Positions 1 through 7,686 are shown, numbered from the stretch's first letter. The stretch: 37,342 nucleotides of DNA from an uncultured Oscillospiraceae bacterium (GCA_934572325.1 CAKTKT010000012.1:1-37342), one strand, 5' to 3'. The notes: generated from the sequence alone by a model not told the origin. Translations and numbers: made by a program.

Positions 1-1145
1 TTGAGGGCGACATTGAGAGCGCCAAGAGCGATGCTGAGGAGCTGTTCTATGCAGCCGACGGAAAGCTCGTCACGAGCAAGGCATTCGGCACAAAGCAGAC
101 CCTCACTCTCGTTGTCGGCGGGGTGGAGTACACTATCGACGTCGAGGACGACCGGACCGTCAACACTATCAAGGAACTTGTGAATGCAGTCAAAAACTGT
201 GACGGCGGCACGATAAAAATCGGCGCTGACATGGTCTTTAATGACGAGGATGGAGTCGTGATCCCCGAGGGGAAAACCGTTACTATCGATCTCAACGGCA
301 AAAAGCTCTCTCTCAACAGGGGCGATGGCAAGACTATCATACTCAATAATGGTACACTCACCATCAAGGATTCCAGCAGTAAAGGCACGGGCTTGATAGA
401 ATCCAAAACGGGAGGTTTGAACCCCGTAAGTAATATGCCGGGTGCCACACTCATTATCGACGGAGGAACGATCCGCGCGATAAACAGCGGGGGTCGCACT
501 GCGCTTGACAACAGAGGAATCGCGACAATTAACGATGGTGCTAAGCTGGAGCGGGAGGGAAATCCTGGAGTCGATTGTCCTAGCGCAATTATCAATTACG
601 TCAATGATGGCGCGGTGCTGACGATTAACGGCGGCACGGTGACGGGTGACATTTCCGCAAGAGGGACTATTATCATAAAAAGCGGTACGCTTAACGGCAA
701 AATTTTGTCAGTCAACAGAGACAAAGTGACGTATGACCCGTATGTCACTATTTCCGGCGGTACGTTCAGTAAAAGGCCCAATGATGCACATCTTGCCAAG
801 GGAGCGACACTGGTTGCGAACTCCGACGAGACTTACAGCGTAATCATGCCCGAGCCCAAGCCCGCAGAAGAGAGCAAGACCGCCGCTTCCGCCCCTCTGT
901 ATGCGAAGTATTTCGTTATCGAGGGCAAGGGTCAGCAGTGGACAGCCGGAGACCTTGAGTTCGTGCTCAATTCCAAGGATGTTGTCAAGGTTCTCATTGA
1001 CGGCGCAGAGGTTGAGTTCACTGTTGCCGAGGACGGCACTGTGACGATAGCCGCCGCAGTCATCGAGGCGCTTGAAGCCGGCACGCATGAGATCGAGTTC
1101 ATCTTTGCCGACGGAAGCTGCAAGACGACCTTCACGGTGAAGTAA
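1..1145 (+). CDS. Surface beta-helix-like protein, C-terminal part (5' end outside window)
   Basis: The reading frame is open from base 3 with no start codon needed, so the gene begins before the window; it ends with TAA at 1143-1145. The visible ~380 residues contain many short strand-turn units of the type LTINGGTVTGD and GTIIIKSGTLNG, the spacing expected of a right-handed parallel beta-helix of a secreted or cell-surface protein. The last ~80 residues (from about YAKYFVIEGKGQQW) resemble an Ig-like CBM-X2 type domain: VKVLIDGAEVEF, then GTVTIAAAVIEAL, then GTHEIEFIFADGS. No catalytic residues or sortase motif are visible in this part, and the protein simply ends after the Ig-like domain. 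Substrate or adhesion role is unknown. It could equally be a carbohydrate-binding or scaffold protein; the missing N-terminus would normally decide this. Confidence 0.75.
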   Translation, partial: EGDIESAKSDAEELFYAADGKLVTSKAFGTKQTLTLVVGGVEYTIDVEDDRTVNTIKELVNAVKNCDGGTIKIGADMVFNDEDGVVIPEGKTVTIDLNGKKLSLNRGDGKTIILNNGTLTIKDSSSKGTGLIESKTGGLNPVSNMPGATLIIDGGTIRAINSGGRTALDNRGIATINDGAKLEREGNPGVDCPSAIINYVNDGAVLTINGGTVTGDISARGTIIIKSGTLNGKILSVNRDKVTYDPYVTISGGTFSKRPNDAHLAKGATLVANSDETYSVIMPEPKPAEESKTAASAPLYAKYFVIEGKGQQWTAGDLEFVLNSKDVVKVLIDGAEVEFTVAEDGTVTIAAAVIEALEAGTHEIEFIFADGSCKTTFTVK

Positions 1146-1151
1146 GCACCA

Positions 1152-1342
1152 TTTAAAGGCTTCTCCTCGAGGAGAAGCTGTCAGCCGCAAGGCTGACTGA
1201 TGAGGTGGAAATGTGCAAAGACAAACTGCGCACAACACCTCATCCGCCCCAGTGTGCGCACCGGAGCACCTTAGCCATGGGCATAAGTGCGCGTTAGCCA
1301 AATCAAAGCTTTGGACGCTTACTTATCCCCCAAGGAGAAGGC
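1152..1342 (+). repeat. Interspersed palindromic repeat, copy A (one nested module)
   Basis: The outer arms read AAGGCTTCTCCTCGAGGAG at the left and CAAGGAGAAGGC at the right. Inside are a small hairpin (GTCAGCCGCAAGGCTGAC) and an inner pair GATGAGGTG / CACCTCATC. A 53-bp palindromic module at 1273-1325 (TTAGCCAAATCAAAGC core) interrupts the right arm. Copies B (25051-25320) and C (25463-25722) share this plan. It has no coding capacity. Confidence 0.85.
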
Positions 1343-1402
1343 AATGACAATTCTGATTTTTATCAGATGGCGACAATCGGCGCGTCTCAGCGCCGTGGCG
1401 AA

Positions 1403-1437
1403 AGCGCCGCGCTCAAGTCGAGCGCGGCGCTGTTTTT
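1403..1437 (+). terminator. Intrinsic terminator between convergent genes
   Basis: A perfect 12-bp GC stem (AGCGCCGCGCTC, 1403-1414, with its complement at 1420-1431) has a 5-base loop and is followed by GTTTTT on the plus strand. It lies just before the end of the minus-strand Sel1 gene and can stop plus-strand transcripts from the first gene. On the minus strand only TTTC follows, so it is weaker in that direction. Confidence 0.8.
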
Positions 1438-1439
1438 GC

Positions 1440-1961
1440 TTATCCCGCGAGACCGTTCTCCTCCAGATACGCCAGATTCTCCTCCGCGAGGTCGCATCCG
1501 GCGTCGGCGGCGCGGGCGTACCATTCATGCGCGGTCGTGAAGCTGCGCTCCACGCCGTAGCCGTTTTCGTACAGCCAGCCGAGGTTGTTCATTGCCATCG
1601 CCTCGCCCAGCCCCGCCGCCTTCGTGTAAAGCTCCAGCGCGCGCTCGTAGCTCTGCGCCACGCCCTCGCCGCGCTCGTAGCACCAGCCGAGGTTCGTCAT
1701 AGCCTCGGGAACGCCGTGCTCCGCCGCCTCGGTATAGCACTCCACGGCTTTGCCGATGTCCGCCGTCACGCCGATGCCGTGCTGATAGTTATATCCGCGC
1801 CAATTGAGCACGGCATAGTCCGCACCCTCGCCCTCTGTGCTCTCCGTCTCGCGGCGTTCGCTTTCGCCGCCGCCGGAGTACGTCAGGCGCACCGACGCCG
1901 CGCCGCACCCCGTCAGCCACAAAACCGCGCACAGCAGCGCGAGCGCGCATAGCCGCTTCAT
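1440..1961 (-). CDS. Sel1-repeat lipoprotein
   Basis: This is a 173-residue protein. It has a lipoprotein signal: positively charged MKR, a hydrophobic stretch and a lipobox LTGC with the acylated Cys at residue 19, so it should be anchored to the outer face of the membrane. The rest holds about three Sel1-type TPR-like repeats of ~36 residues, recognisable by the phrases AMTNLGWCYERGEGV and AMNNLGWLYENGYGV. Such repeats usually mediate protein-protein contacts; no enzyme motif is present. The start lies 2 bases after the hypA stop, so it is the last gene of the oxidoreductase-hypA operon on the minus strand. Whether it shares a function with those two genes is unclear. Confidence 0.85.
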   Translation of the reverse strand: MKRLCALALLCAVLWLTGCGAASVRLTYSGGGESERRETESTEGEGADYAVLNWRGYNYQHGIGVTADIGKAVECYTEAAEHGVPEAMTNLGWCYERGEGVAQSYERALELYTKAAGLGEAMAMNNLGWLYENGYGVERSFTTAHEWYARAADAGCDLAEENLAYLEENGLAG

Positions 1962-1963
1962 CG

Positions 1964-2305
1964 TCAGCCCTCCTCTATCTCCGCGAGCGTGAGCTCGCGT
2001 CCGGAGACCGGCGTGAGCTTTGCGCCGCCGCAGGCGGGGCAGACGAGCCCTTCAAGCTCGGCGGTGAAAACCGCGCCGCAGTCGAGACAGCGCGCCTCGC
2101 CCGGCACGGACACGACCGCCAGCTCCACGCCGTCAAACGCCGTGCCGTCCGTGACAGCCGCCCAGCAGTCGGTCAGAAACGCGGGGATAACGCCGGAGAG
2201 CGTTCCCACCTCGACCGTGACCCTTTTCACGCCGACAAGCTGCTCCTCCCGTGCGACGTCGCCCACCATTTTCAGCAGCGCATCGCAGATACCAAGCTCA
2301 TGCAT
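1964..2305 (-). CDS. hypA: HypA/HybF family hydrogenase nickel-insertion protein
   Basis: This 113-residue protein has the length and layout of HypA. It starts MHE, where His2 is the family's nickel ligand. The zinc site is two CxxC pairs, C73/C76 (CLDC) and C89/C92 (CPAC). The segment GVIPAFLTDCWAAVT matches the family core. In known systems HypA delivers Ni to [NiFe]-hydrogenase with HypB, but no hypB or hydrogenase gene is in this window. Its ATG overlaps the stop codon of the upstream oxidoreductase by one base, indicating translational coupling. Family assignment is firm; the client enzyme is not known from the sequence. Confidence 0.92.
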   Translation of the reverse strand: MHELGICDALLKMVGDVAREEQLVGVKRVTVEVGTLSGVIPAFLTDCWAAVTDGTAFDGVELAVVSVPGEARCLDCGAVFTAELEGLVCPACGGAKLTPVSGRELTLAEIEEG

Positions 2306-4986
2306 TACTTTGTTATCACCTTTTTCACGATGCCGCCCGTGCGCTTGACGAGGTTTTCCGCAACCTTGATGGGCATGGTCTCAAAGCTCGTGGCGTGCCA
2401 GTCGCGCACCTTTTTGAGGTGTATCGCGTCAAACTTGCACTTTGTGGTGCAAAGCCCGCACCCGATGCACAGGTAGCTGTCAACCTTTGTCGCGCCGCAG
2501 CCGAGGCAGCGCGCGCACTCGCGGCGCACCTGCTCCTCGGTGAACGCGACGCGCGCGTCGGCAAAGGACTTCGCCTTGGCGGCGTTGTAGCCGGGGATCT
2601 GGCGGCGGTCATTGTCAAAGCTGCCGAGGTCGAGCAGCGCGTGCTCCTTGTCGAGCGCGCGGTAGACGCGCCTGTCGCGTCCGGCGGTCAGCGTCTGCCC
2701 GGGATGGACATAGCGGTGCAGCGATTCCGCCGCCTCCTTGCCCGCCGCTATCGCATCGATGGCAAATTTCGGACCCGTATAGCAGTCGCCGCCGACAAAG
2801 ATGTCGGGCTGCGCGGTCTGATAGGTTAGCGCGTCCGCCTCTGCCGTGCCGCGCTTCGTGGTGGTGAGCGCACCGACGTCCAGCGCGCCCCAATCGATCG
2901 TCTGACCGACGGCGGCAATGACGCTGTCAAGCTCGATGGTCTCGAACCTGCCCGTGCCGACGGGTGCGCGGCGACCTTTCTCGTCCGCCTCGCCCAGCTC
3001 CATCAGCTCGACCCTGAGCGCCTTCACCCTGCCGTCCGCGCCCTCTATTTCAACGGGCGCGGCGAGGAAGCGGAACTTCACGCCCTCCTCCACCGCCTCT
3101 TTAACCTCGTCCGGATCGGCGGGCATCTCCGCCTCGGAGCGGCGGTAGATGATATACGTCTCGTCCGCGCCGAGGCGCACGGCACTGCGGCACACGTCCA
3201 TCGCCACGTTGCCGCCGCCGATGACGGCGCAGCGCCTGCCGACTGCGGGCGCATTGCCGAGGTTGACCTCGCGCAGAAAGTCGATGCCGCCCATAACGCC
3301 GTCAAGCTCCTCGCCCGGGATATGCAGCCTTGCCGACCTCTGCGCGCCGATGGCGACGTAGAAGCCCTTGTACCCGTCGTCGCGGAGCTGCTGAATGGTG
3401 ACGTCCTTGCCGACCTCAACGCCGCATCTGAACTCTACGCCCATCGCGCGCAGCACATCGATCTCCGCGTTGACAACGTCCTTTTCAAGACGGAACGAGG
3501 GAATGCCGAGCGTGAGCATGCCGCCGGGGACGGCGTTCTTGTCGAACACGGTGACGCCGTAGCCGCGGTGCGCGAGGTAGTAAGCGCAGCTCAAGCCCGC
3601 GGGACCCGCGCCGATAACGGCGATCTTCTCCGTGAACGGACGACCCGTCTGGTTGACCATGGGCGGAACGTAGCGCGTCTCCTCGTTGAGATCGTGGTCG
3701 GCGATGAAGCGCTTGACCTCGTCAATGGCGACCGCCTCGTCCACGCTGCCGCGGGTACACTCCGCCTCGCAGCGCTTGTTGCAGATGCGCCCGCACACGG
3801 CGGGGAGCGGGTTTTCTTTCTTTATCAGCTCCAGCGCCTCGGTATAGCGCCCCTGCGCAGCGAGCTTGAGATAGCCCTGCACGGGGATGTGCGCGGGGCA
3901 GGCGACCTTGCACGGCGCAGTGCCCGAGGGCAGCACGTCCTCGCGGTTATCGCGGTAGTTTTCGTTGACCGCCTTGGCAAAGTTGAAGGTCTCCGTCACC
4001 TTGACGTAGTCCGGCGCGGAGGTGTCCGCACCGGAGCACAGCTTCTGCCCGAGCTTGAGCGCGTTTCCGGGGCAAACCTCCACGCACTGCGCGCACGCCA
4101 CGCACTTTGCCTCGTCCACCTCCGCCGTGAAGTTGGAGCGTATCGCATCGCGCGCGCCGAACATCATGCCCGCGCGCAGCCCGAAGCACGCGCACGCGCA
4201 GCAGTTGCATATCGCGGCGCTGTCGCCCGCGCCCTCGATGTTGGGGATGTCGTGCATCAGCCCGTTGTCCTCGGCGCGCTTGAGAATCTCAAGCGCCTCC
4301 TCCTTCGTGATGCTCCGCGCCCTGCCGGAGCGTATGTAATGCTCCGCGCCCTTGCCCATCTGTATGCACATATCCTCCGCCAGATGCCCGCACCCGTCGC
4401 CGAGACTCGTGCGCGAGGCGCGGCAGGAGCACGGGGAAACGGAGAACGTGTCGTACTTGTCCAGATAATAGCTCAGCCGCTCGTCGTCCGTCACGCCGGG
4501 GATGTCCTTTATCGCGCTCTCCACAGGGATAACGCGCATCAGCCCGTACCCGTCGGGCAGAATGGGTCCCATCGACTGCATACGCAGTCTCGTGTACTCC
4601 TCGAACGCGCGCCCGACCTCAGGGTGCGCTGCCATAAGCTCCTGATTGTTCACCATCATTTCCAGTATGCCGGGGGCGAAGATCTGCATATAATACGTGT
4701 CCTCGCCGAGCGTCTTGTTGAAAACGCGGCGGAAGATGCCGTAGTATACGAGATTGTCGAGCGCGGGGGCGATCTCCTCCACGGTCTTGCCCACCCTCGC
4801 GGCGAGCCAGCCGGCTGTGCGCTCCTTGCGCAGCCCCGCGGCAATGGCAATGTCCGCCTCGTCGTCCGAGACGATGCCCGCCATGCTGTAATATTCCGGA
4901 GCGTTCTCATCGATCTTGACGAGCATACCCGACGCGCCGCCTATTATCTTGGCGAGCCGGACGATCTTGGGTCTGAGCTGTGCCAT
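2305..4986 (-). CDS. Large FAD/NAD(P)- and Fe-S-dependent oxidoreductase, GltD-like core
   Basis: The protein has 893 residues. Residues 1-180 have no cofactor motif. Residues 186-208 and 260-267 hold unusual Cys groups (CSCR, GDGCGH, CNCCACAC). Residues 295-305 carry a 4Fe-4S ferredoxin motif CVACAQCVEVCP. Residues 359-410 resemble the N-terminal Cys domain of glutamate synthase small subunits. An FAD-binding GAGPAG lies at 459-464 and an NAD(P)-binding GGGNVA at 590-595, with GGDCYTGP near 735. The C-terminus has a second 4Fe-4S motif (CIGCGLCTTKC). It should move electrons between NAD(P)H and an Fe-S partner, but substrate and direction cannot be read from the sequence. AAGGAG sits 7 bases before the ATG, and a TATAAT box lies on the minus strand at 5010-5015. 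It is the first gene of an operon with hypA and the Sel1 gene. Confidence 0.85.
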   Translation of the reverse strand: MAQLRPKIVRLAKIIGGASGMLVKIDENAPEYYSMAGIVSDDEADIAIAAGLRKERTAGWLAARVGKTVEEIAPALDNLVYYGIFRRVFNKTLGEDTYYMQIFAPGILEMMVNNQELMAAHPEVGRAFEEYTRLRMQSMGPILPDGYGLMRVIPVESAIKDIPGVTDDERLSYYLDKYDTFSVSPCSCRASRTSLGDGCGHLAEDMCIQMGKGAEHYIRSGRARSITKEEALEILKRAEDNGLMHDIPNIEGAGDSAAICNCCACACFGLRAGMMFGARDAIRSNFTAEVDEAKCVACAQCVEVCPGNALKLGQKLCSGADTSAPDYVKVTETFNFAKAVNENYRDNREDVLPSGTAPCKVACPAHIPVQGYLKLAAQGRYTEALELIKKENPLPAVCGRICNKRCEAECTRGSVDEAVAIDEVKRFIADHDLNEETRYVPPMVNQTGRPFTEKIAVIGAGPAGLSCAYYLAHRGYGVTVFDKNAVPGGMLTLGIPSFRLEKDVVNAEIDVLRAMGVEFRCGVEVGKDVTIQQLRDDGYKGFYVAIGAQRSARLHIPGEELDGVMGGIDFLREVNLGNAPAVGRRCAVIGGGNVAMDVCRSAVRLGADETYIIYRRSEAEMPADPDEVKEAVEEGVKFRFLAAPVEIEGADGRVKALRVELMELGEADEKGRRAPVGTGRFETIELDSVIAAVGQTIDWGALDVGALTTTKRGTAEADALTYQTAQPDIFVGGDCYTGPKFAIDAIAAGKEAAESLHRYVHPGQTLTAGRDRRVYRALDKEHALLDLGSFDNDRRQIPGYNAAKAKSFADARVAFTEEQVRRECARCLGCGATKVDSYLCIGCGLCTTKCKFDAIHLKKVRDWHATSFETMPIKVAENLVKRTGGIVKKVITK

Positions 4987-5237
4987 AAGTCTTTTCTCCT
5001 TTTATCCTTATTATATATTGTGTTCGCCGTCTCTTTTCTTATGGTAACATATTTTTAACGAGCCGTCACCATTTATTTTTGCCGCACCCTCATCGCGGGC
5101 GCGGCGCACGATATGACAGACGGAAATCGCGACACGTTAAACGCGCTTTTCCGCGCCGTGTTTGACTTCCGCCTCGCGGTGGAGGGCTTCGGGCTGCGCC
5201 GTCTTGCCGAGCGGCACAGCCCGCGCTTATGCTGATT

Positions 5238-5672
5238 TTACCGCCCTGTTGAGCCGAAGCCGCCCGCGCCGCGCTCGGTCGCGTCCAGCTCCTCAACCTC
5301 GTCAAATTCGAGGGAGAGACAGGGGACGACCACGAGCTGGGCGATGCGGTCGCCGTGGTTTATCGTGCGCGGCTCGGCGCTGTCGTTGTGCAGCGCGACG
5401 GTGTACTCCCCGCGGTAATCGCTGTCGCACACGCCCACGCAGTTTGCCGGGCGCACGCCCTGCTTTGCGGCAAGCCCGCTGCGCGCGAACACCGCGCCGA
5501 AATACCCCTCAGGCACGGCGATGGACAACCCCGTGCCGACCATGGCGGTCGCGCCCGGCGCGATGACGACGCTCTCCTCGATGCACGCGCGCAGATCGTA
5601 CCCCGCGGCGCAGGCTGAGCCGCGCGTGGGCAGCGCCGCGCCGCCGCGCAGTCTCTTTACGGCAATTTTCAT
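5238..5672 (-). CDS. dut: dUTP diphosphatase (dUTPase)
   Basis: This 144-residue protein, the normal length for a trimeric dUTPase, hydrolyses dUTP to dUMP and pyrophosphate to keep uracil out of DNA and feed dTMP synthesis. All five family motifs are visible in order: AGYDLRA (1), ARSGLA (2), GVCDSDYRGE (3, with the catalytic Asp and the Tyr that excludes ribose), GDRIAQLVV (4) and the P-loop-like RGAGGFGSTG (5). A GGAG site precedes the ATG. It is a single-gene unit divergent from the sigma-factor operon. The 200 bases downstream (5041-5237) hold no recognisable gene. Confidence 0.97.
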   Translation of the reverse strand: MKIAVKRLRGGAALPTRGSACAAGYDLRACIEESVVIAPGATAMVGTGLSIAVPEGYFGAVFARSGLAAKQGVRPANCVGVCDSDYRGEYTVALHNDSAEPRTINHGDRIAQLVVVPCLSLEFDEVEELDATERGAGGFGSTGR

Positions 5673-5712
5673 GCGTATTCTCCTGATCTATATAAATTAT
5701 AAGAATATTATA

Positions 5713-5741
5713 ATAATACACGCTGTTTTCTTCTTTTTCAA
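5713..5741 (-). promoter_or_regulatory. Sigma-A type promoter for dut
   Basis: On the minus strand TTGAAA (5736-5741) and TATTAT (5713-5718) are separated by 17 bases, about 40 bases before the dut start. The region is very AT-rich compared with the surrounding genes. Confidence 0.65.
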
Positions 5742-5820
5742 CAACACATTTTATGCGGAACAAAACCGCCAATACGTCCGTCACATTATTATGCAGAATA
5801 ACCAAAAAATTTTATGCCCC

Positions 5821-5849
5821 TTGTGGGAAACGGCAAAATGTCGTATTCT
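5821..5849 (+). promoter_or_regulatory. Possible sigma-A type promoter for the ECF-like sigma factor gene
   Basis: TTGTGG (5821-5826), 17 bases, then TATTCT (5844-5849), about 75 bases before the sigma factor start. The -35 box is only a partial match, so other boxes in this AT-rich stretch remain possible. Confidence 0.45.
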
Positions 5850-5925
5850 ATATTATATAGGTTACATAAACAAAAGTACGGAAACGGCTGGAGTTTAATG
5901 TGCGGACAGCGGACTGGAGGTAAGC

Positions 5926-6447
5926 ATGGACGAAAAATGGGTCGAGCATCTTATGACGCAGTATTCCGGCGCGCTGCTGAAATATCTCGCCGCGCATACC
6001 CACACGCGCGAGGACGCGGAGGACATATTGCAGGAGGTGTTTCTGAGCTGCCATCGCCACAGGGAGGAGTTTGACCCGACGCGCTGCAACGAGCAGGCGT
6101 GGCTGTACATAATCGCCAAGCGCAAGCTCGTCAGCTATTACCGCGCGCGCAGGGACGTTGTCAGCCTCGACGCGATGGAGCCTGACCTTGCCCCCGGGCG
6201 GGACGATATGGCAAAGGCGATAAACGTTATGGCTTGCCGCCAGGCGGTGGCGCAGGCGCTCTCCAAGCTCGACGAGCGCAGCCGCAGCGTCATCGTCATG
6301 CGCTATCTCAAGGGGCTGACGCCGGACGAGACGGCGCGCGCCCTCGATCTCAGCCCCGGCAACGTCCGCGTCATCCAGAGCCGCGCGCTTGACAGGATGG
6401 CGAAGATCCTCGAAAGCTTCGATTTTTCGGAGGAGGACGCTTACTGA
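5926..6447 (+). CDS. ECF-like RNA polymerase sigma-70 family factor
   Basis: This 173-residue protein has the two-domain layout of small sigma factors. Region 2 (about residues 8-75) contains AEDILQEVFLSCHRH, followed by an AWLYIIAKRKLVSYYR-type helix. Region 4 (about 105-165) contains LDERSRSVIVMRYLKGLTPD and a DNA-binding helix-turn-helix around ARALDLSPGNVRVIQSRA. No region 1 or 3 is present. GGAGG sits 6 bases before the ATG. The gene is followed at once by a motif (6478-6503) that looks like an ECF-type promoter and by three small genes, so these are its likely targets. No anti-sigma factor with a membrane segment lies next to it, so how it is controlled is unknown. Confidence 0.93.
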   Translation: MDEKWVEHLMTQYSGALLKYLAAHTHTREDAEDILQEVFLSCHRHREEFDPTRCNEQAWLYIIAKRKLVSYYRARRDVVSLDAMEPDLAPGRDDMAKAINVMACRQAVAQALSKLDERSRSVIVMRYLKGLTPDETARALDLSPGNVRVIQSRALDRMAKILESFDFSEEDAY

Positions 6448-6477
6448 TATGTGGCGCAAAAAAATTTCCCGCCGCCG

Positions 6478-6503
6478 TGTAACAAACGCGCGGCGGGCGC
6501 GTA
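6478..6503 (+). promoter_or_regulatory. Candidate promoter of the ECF-like sigma factor (target operon)
   Basis: TGTAAC (6478-6483, continuing AAA), a 16-base spacer and CGTA (6500-6503, continuing CTT), preceded by an A-rich tract. The same arrangement, CGTAAC, AAAA, 16-base spacer, CGTA, TTT, occurs at 27250-27275 before another gene. The AAC plus CGTA pattern is typical of ECF sigma promoters. The expected transcript start near 6510 excludes the ATG at 6508 as a start for the next gene. A hairpin (CCCGCCGC / GCGGCGGG, 6468-6497) overlaps the site. Confidence 0.65.
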
Positions 6504-6546
6504 CTTCATGGTGAAAGGACAACACGGCAAAGGAGGGAAGCCTGAG

Positions 6547-6771
6547 GTGGACAGAACAAAGCTGGAAAAGATGCTCCGTTTGTGCGCCGACACGGCGGAG
6601 ATGCCGGACTGGAGCGATGCGCTGGCGATGCTGACGGAGTCGGCGCGGGAAAACGCGGAAAAGCTGAGCGACGACGAGCTGTGGAAAGTCGCCGCAGGGG
6701 TGAGACCGCCTAAGCTGGATCCGGATAAACCGGTTCAGATAGATCCCACGTCCCAAAAGCATAAAGAATAA
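6547..6771 (+). CDS. Small hypothetical protein (74 aa) in the sigma-factor/LysM operon
   Basis: I do not recognise this family. The start is taken as GTG at 6547 because AGGAGGG (6531-6537) lies 9 bases upstream; an in-frame ATG at 6508 falls on the predicted transcript start and lacks a ribosome site. The product is soluble and charged, with no signal peptide or membrane helix: an amphipathic N-terminal half (RTKLEKMLRLCADTA), an acidic middle (KLSDDELWKVAAG) and a Pro/Lys-rich tail. It sits 28 bases before the first LysM gene and probably shares its transcript. It might be a co-factor or chaperone for the LysM peptides or a soluble regulator of the sigma factor; neither is shown by sequence. 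Confidence 0.7.
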   Translation: MDRTKLEKMLRLCADTAEMPDWSDALAMLTESARENAEKLSDDELWKVAAGVRPPKLDPDKPVQIDPTSQKHKE

Positions 6772-6799
6772 AAACAAAACTATATGGAGGTAATTAAAA

Positions 6800-7036
6800 A
6801 TGGATGAACTCAAGAGGAAAGCAAACGAGATCGGCGACGCCGAGCTGAAGGAGACCAGCGGCGGTTACTATGACGGACCGTGCTTCAACTACACCGTTGT
6901 CCGCGGCGACACACTTTCGGGCATTGCATACCGCTTCCACTGCGATATGTGGTTTCTCGCCTACATTAACAACATCCCCAACCCCGACATTATCCGCGTC
7001 GGTCAGGTGCTGATTATCCCCTATTACTACTACTGA
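6800..7036 (+). CDS. Double-glycine-leader LysM microprotein 1
   Basis: This 78-residue protein has two parts. Residues 1-22 have no hydrophobic signal peptide but are a charged segment ending DAELKETSGG, which matches the leader consensus of peptides cut after Gly-Gly by C39-peptidase ABC exporters. From about residue 31 a single complete LysM domain follows (YTVVRGDTLSGIAYRF, then NNIPNPDIIRVGQVLIIP), the fold that binds N-acetylglucosamine polymers such as peptidoglycan. The predicted mature form is ~56 residues ending in four Tyr. GGAGG precedes the ATG. A second, diverged copy follows 43 bases later. No exporter gene lies in the window, so export by this route is inference. Confidence 0.85.
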   Translation: MDELKRKANEIGDAELKETSGGYYDGPCFNYTVVRGDTLSGIAYRFHCDMWFLAYINNIPNPDIIRVGQVLIIPYYYY

Positions 7037-7079
7037 TAACACAGTCCAAGGCGGCACAGCCGGAGAGGAGACGAACGAC

Positions 7080-7301
7080 ATGAGCGACAACGAAAAGCGC
7101 ATACCGGAGGAGGAGCTTGGCACTGCGGCAGGCGGCGCGAGCTACGAGGGGTACTTCACCTACACCGTGGTTTACGGCGACACACTGGGCAATATCGCCT
7201 CCCGTTTCCGCACAACGGCGACCGCACTGGCGAGGCTCAACAACATCCCCAGCCCCTATATACTCCGCATAGGGCAGACGCTTCTCATCCCGAAGCTCTG
7301 A
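7080..7301 (+). CDS. Double-glycine-leader LysM microprotein 2
   Basis: This 73-residue protein is a paralogue of the preceding gene. The leader is residues 1-19, ending PEEELGTAAGG, again with Glu-Leu at -8/-7 and Gly-Gly at the end, and no hydrophobic signal peptide. The LysM domain (YTVVYGDTLGNIASRF, then NNIPSPYILRIGQTLLIP) fills almost all of the rest, giving a ~54-residue mature product. Both the leader motif and the LysM fold are kept while the intervening residues differ, which argues that both parts are under selection. A GGAG-type ribosome site precedes the ATG. It is the last gene of the operon, followed 12 bases later by a strong terminator. Confidence 0.85.
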   Translation: MSDNEKRIPEEELGTAAGGASYEGYFTYTVVYGDTLGNIASRFRTTATALARLNNIPSPYILRIGQTLLIPKL

Positions 7302-7313
7302 AAAACGAAAGAC

Positions 7314-7358
7314 AAAGGCGCGCGGTCCTGAATGTGACCGCGCGCCTTTTCCTTTTTT
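7314..7358 (+). terminator. Intrinsic terminator of the sigma/LysM operon
   Basis: A 14-bp stem (AAAGGCGCGCGGTC, 7314-7327, with its complement at 7336-7349) has an 8-base loop and is followed by a T-rich tail interrupted by two Cs. The GC content drops sharply after this point, where the restriction cassette begins. Confidence 0.93.
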
Positions 7359-7453
7359 ATGTCTTCTATTTGCGGAACACAAACAGGTACTCATGCGCAA
7401 TCAGTAGGAAATATTTTACATCAGCCCAACTGACTCATTTAATAAGAGCTTCT

Positions 7454-7675
7454 TTAAAAAGTGTTCCATTCAATTAAATCTGCATCTGAATATGTATCGG
7501 GATTAACAACTGCCATCTTTCTATACTGTGCTTCACCGGGTGATAGAACCAATATGCCTTGTCTATACTGCTCTTTTGCAATTGCCAACGCCCTTTCTGC
7601 GGTGTCGGATATAACCTCAAAATCTTGCGCAACAGTTTCTTCGATTGATACGATATATTTCCTTGCCCCTTTCAT
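7454..7675 (-). CDS. dpnD: DpnD/PcfM-like protein
   Basis: This 73-residue protein resembles DpnD/PcfM proteins: KYIVSIEETVAQDFEV, then ERALAIAKEQYRQG and LSPGEAQYRKMAV. I chose ATG at 7675 because GAGGG lies 8 bases upstream and family members start close to the KYxVxIEET segment; in-frame GTG codons at 7690 and 7684 are alternatives, and the first would overlap the nuclease stop codon. In the pneumococcal DpnI locus a DpnD protein is encoded next to the nuclease, as here. Its biochemical role is not established. The gene is far more AT-rich than the genes on either side, as is its partner. Confidence 0.85.
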   Translation of the reverse strand: MKGARKYIVSIEETVAQDFEVISDTAERALAIAKEQYRQGILVLSPGEAQYRKMAVVNPDTYSDADLIEWNTF

Positions 7676-7686
7676 GTTGCTCACCC

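Noticed and set aside
3322..5058. Long open frame (578 codons) on the plus strand opposite the oxidoreductase gene
   Set aside because: It is a shadow of a GC-rich gene: Arg/Ala/His-rich, with no domain motif or ribosome site, while the minus-strand frame has clear Fe-S and FAD motifs.
5042..5067. Third copy of the ECF-type promoter motif (GGTAAC ... CGTC)
   Set aside because: Spacer is 15 not 16, the -10 differs, and no gene follows on that strand.
5090..5305. Small minus-strand frame downstream of dut
   Set aside because: It overlaps dut in another frame, has no ribosome site and is Arg/Ser/Pro-rich as expected from antisense or shifted GC-rich DNA.
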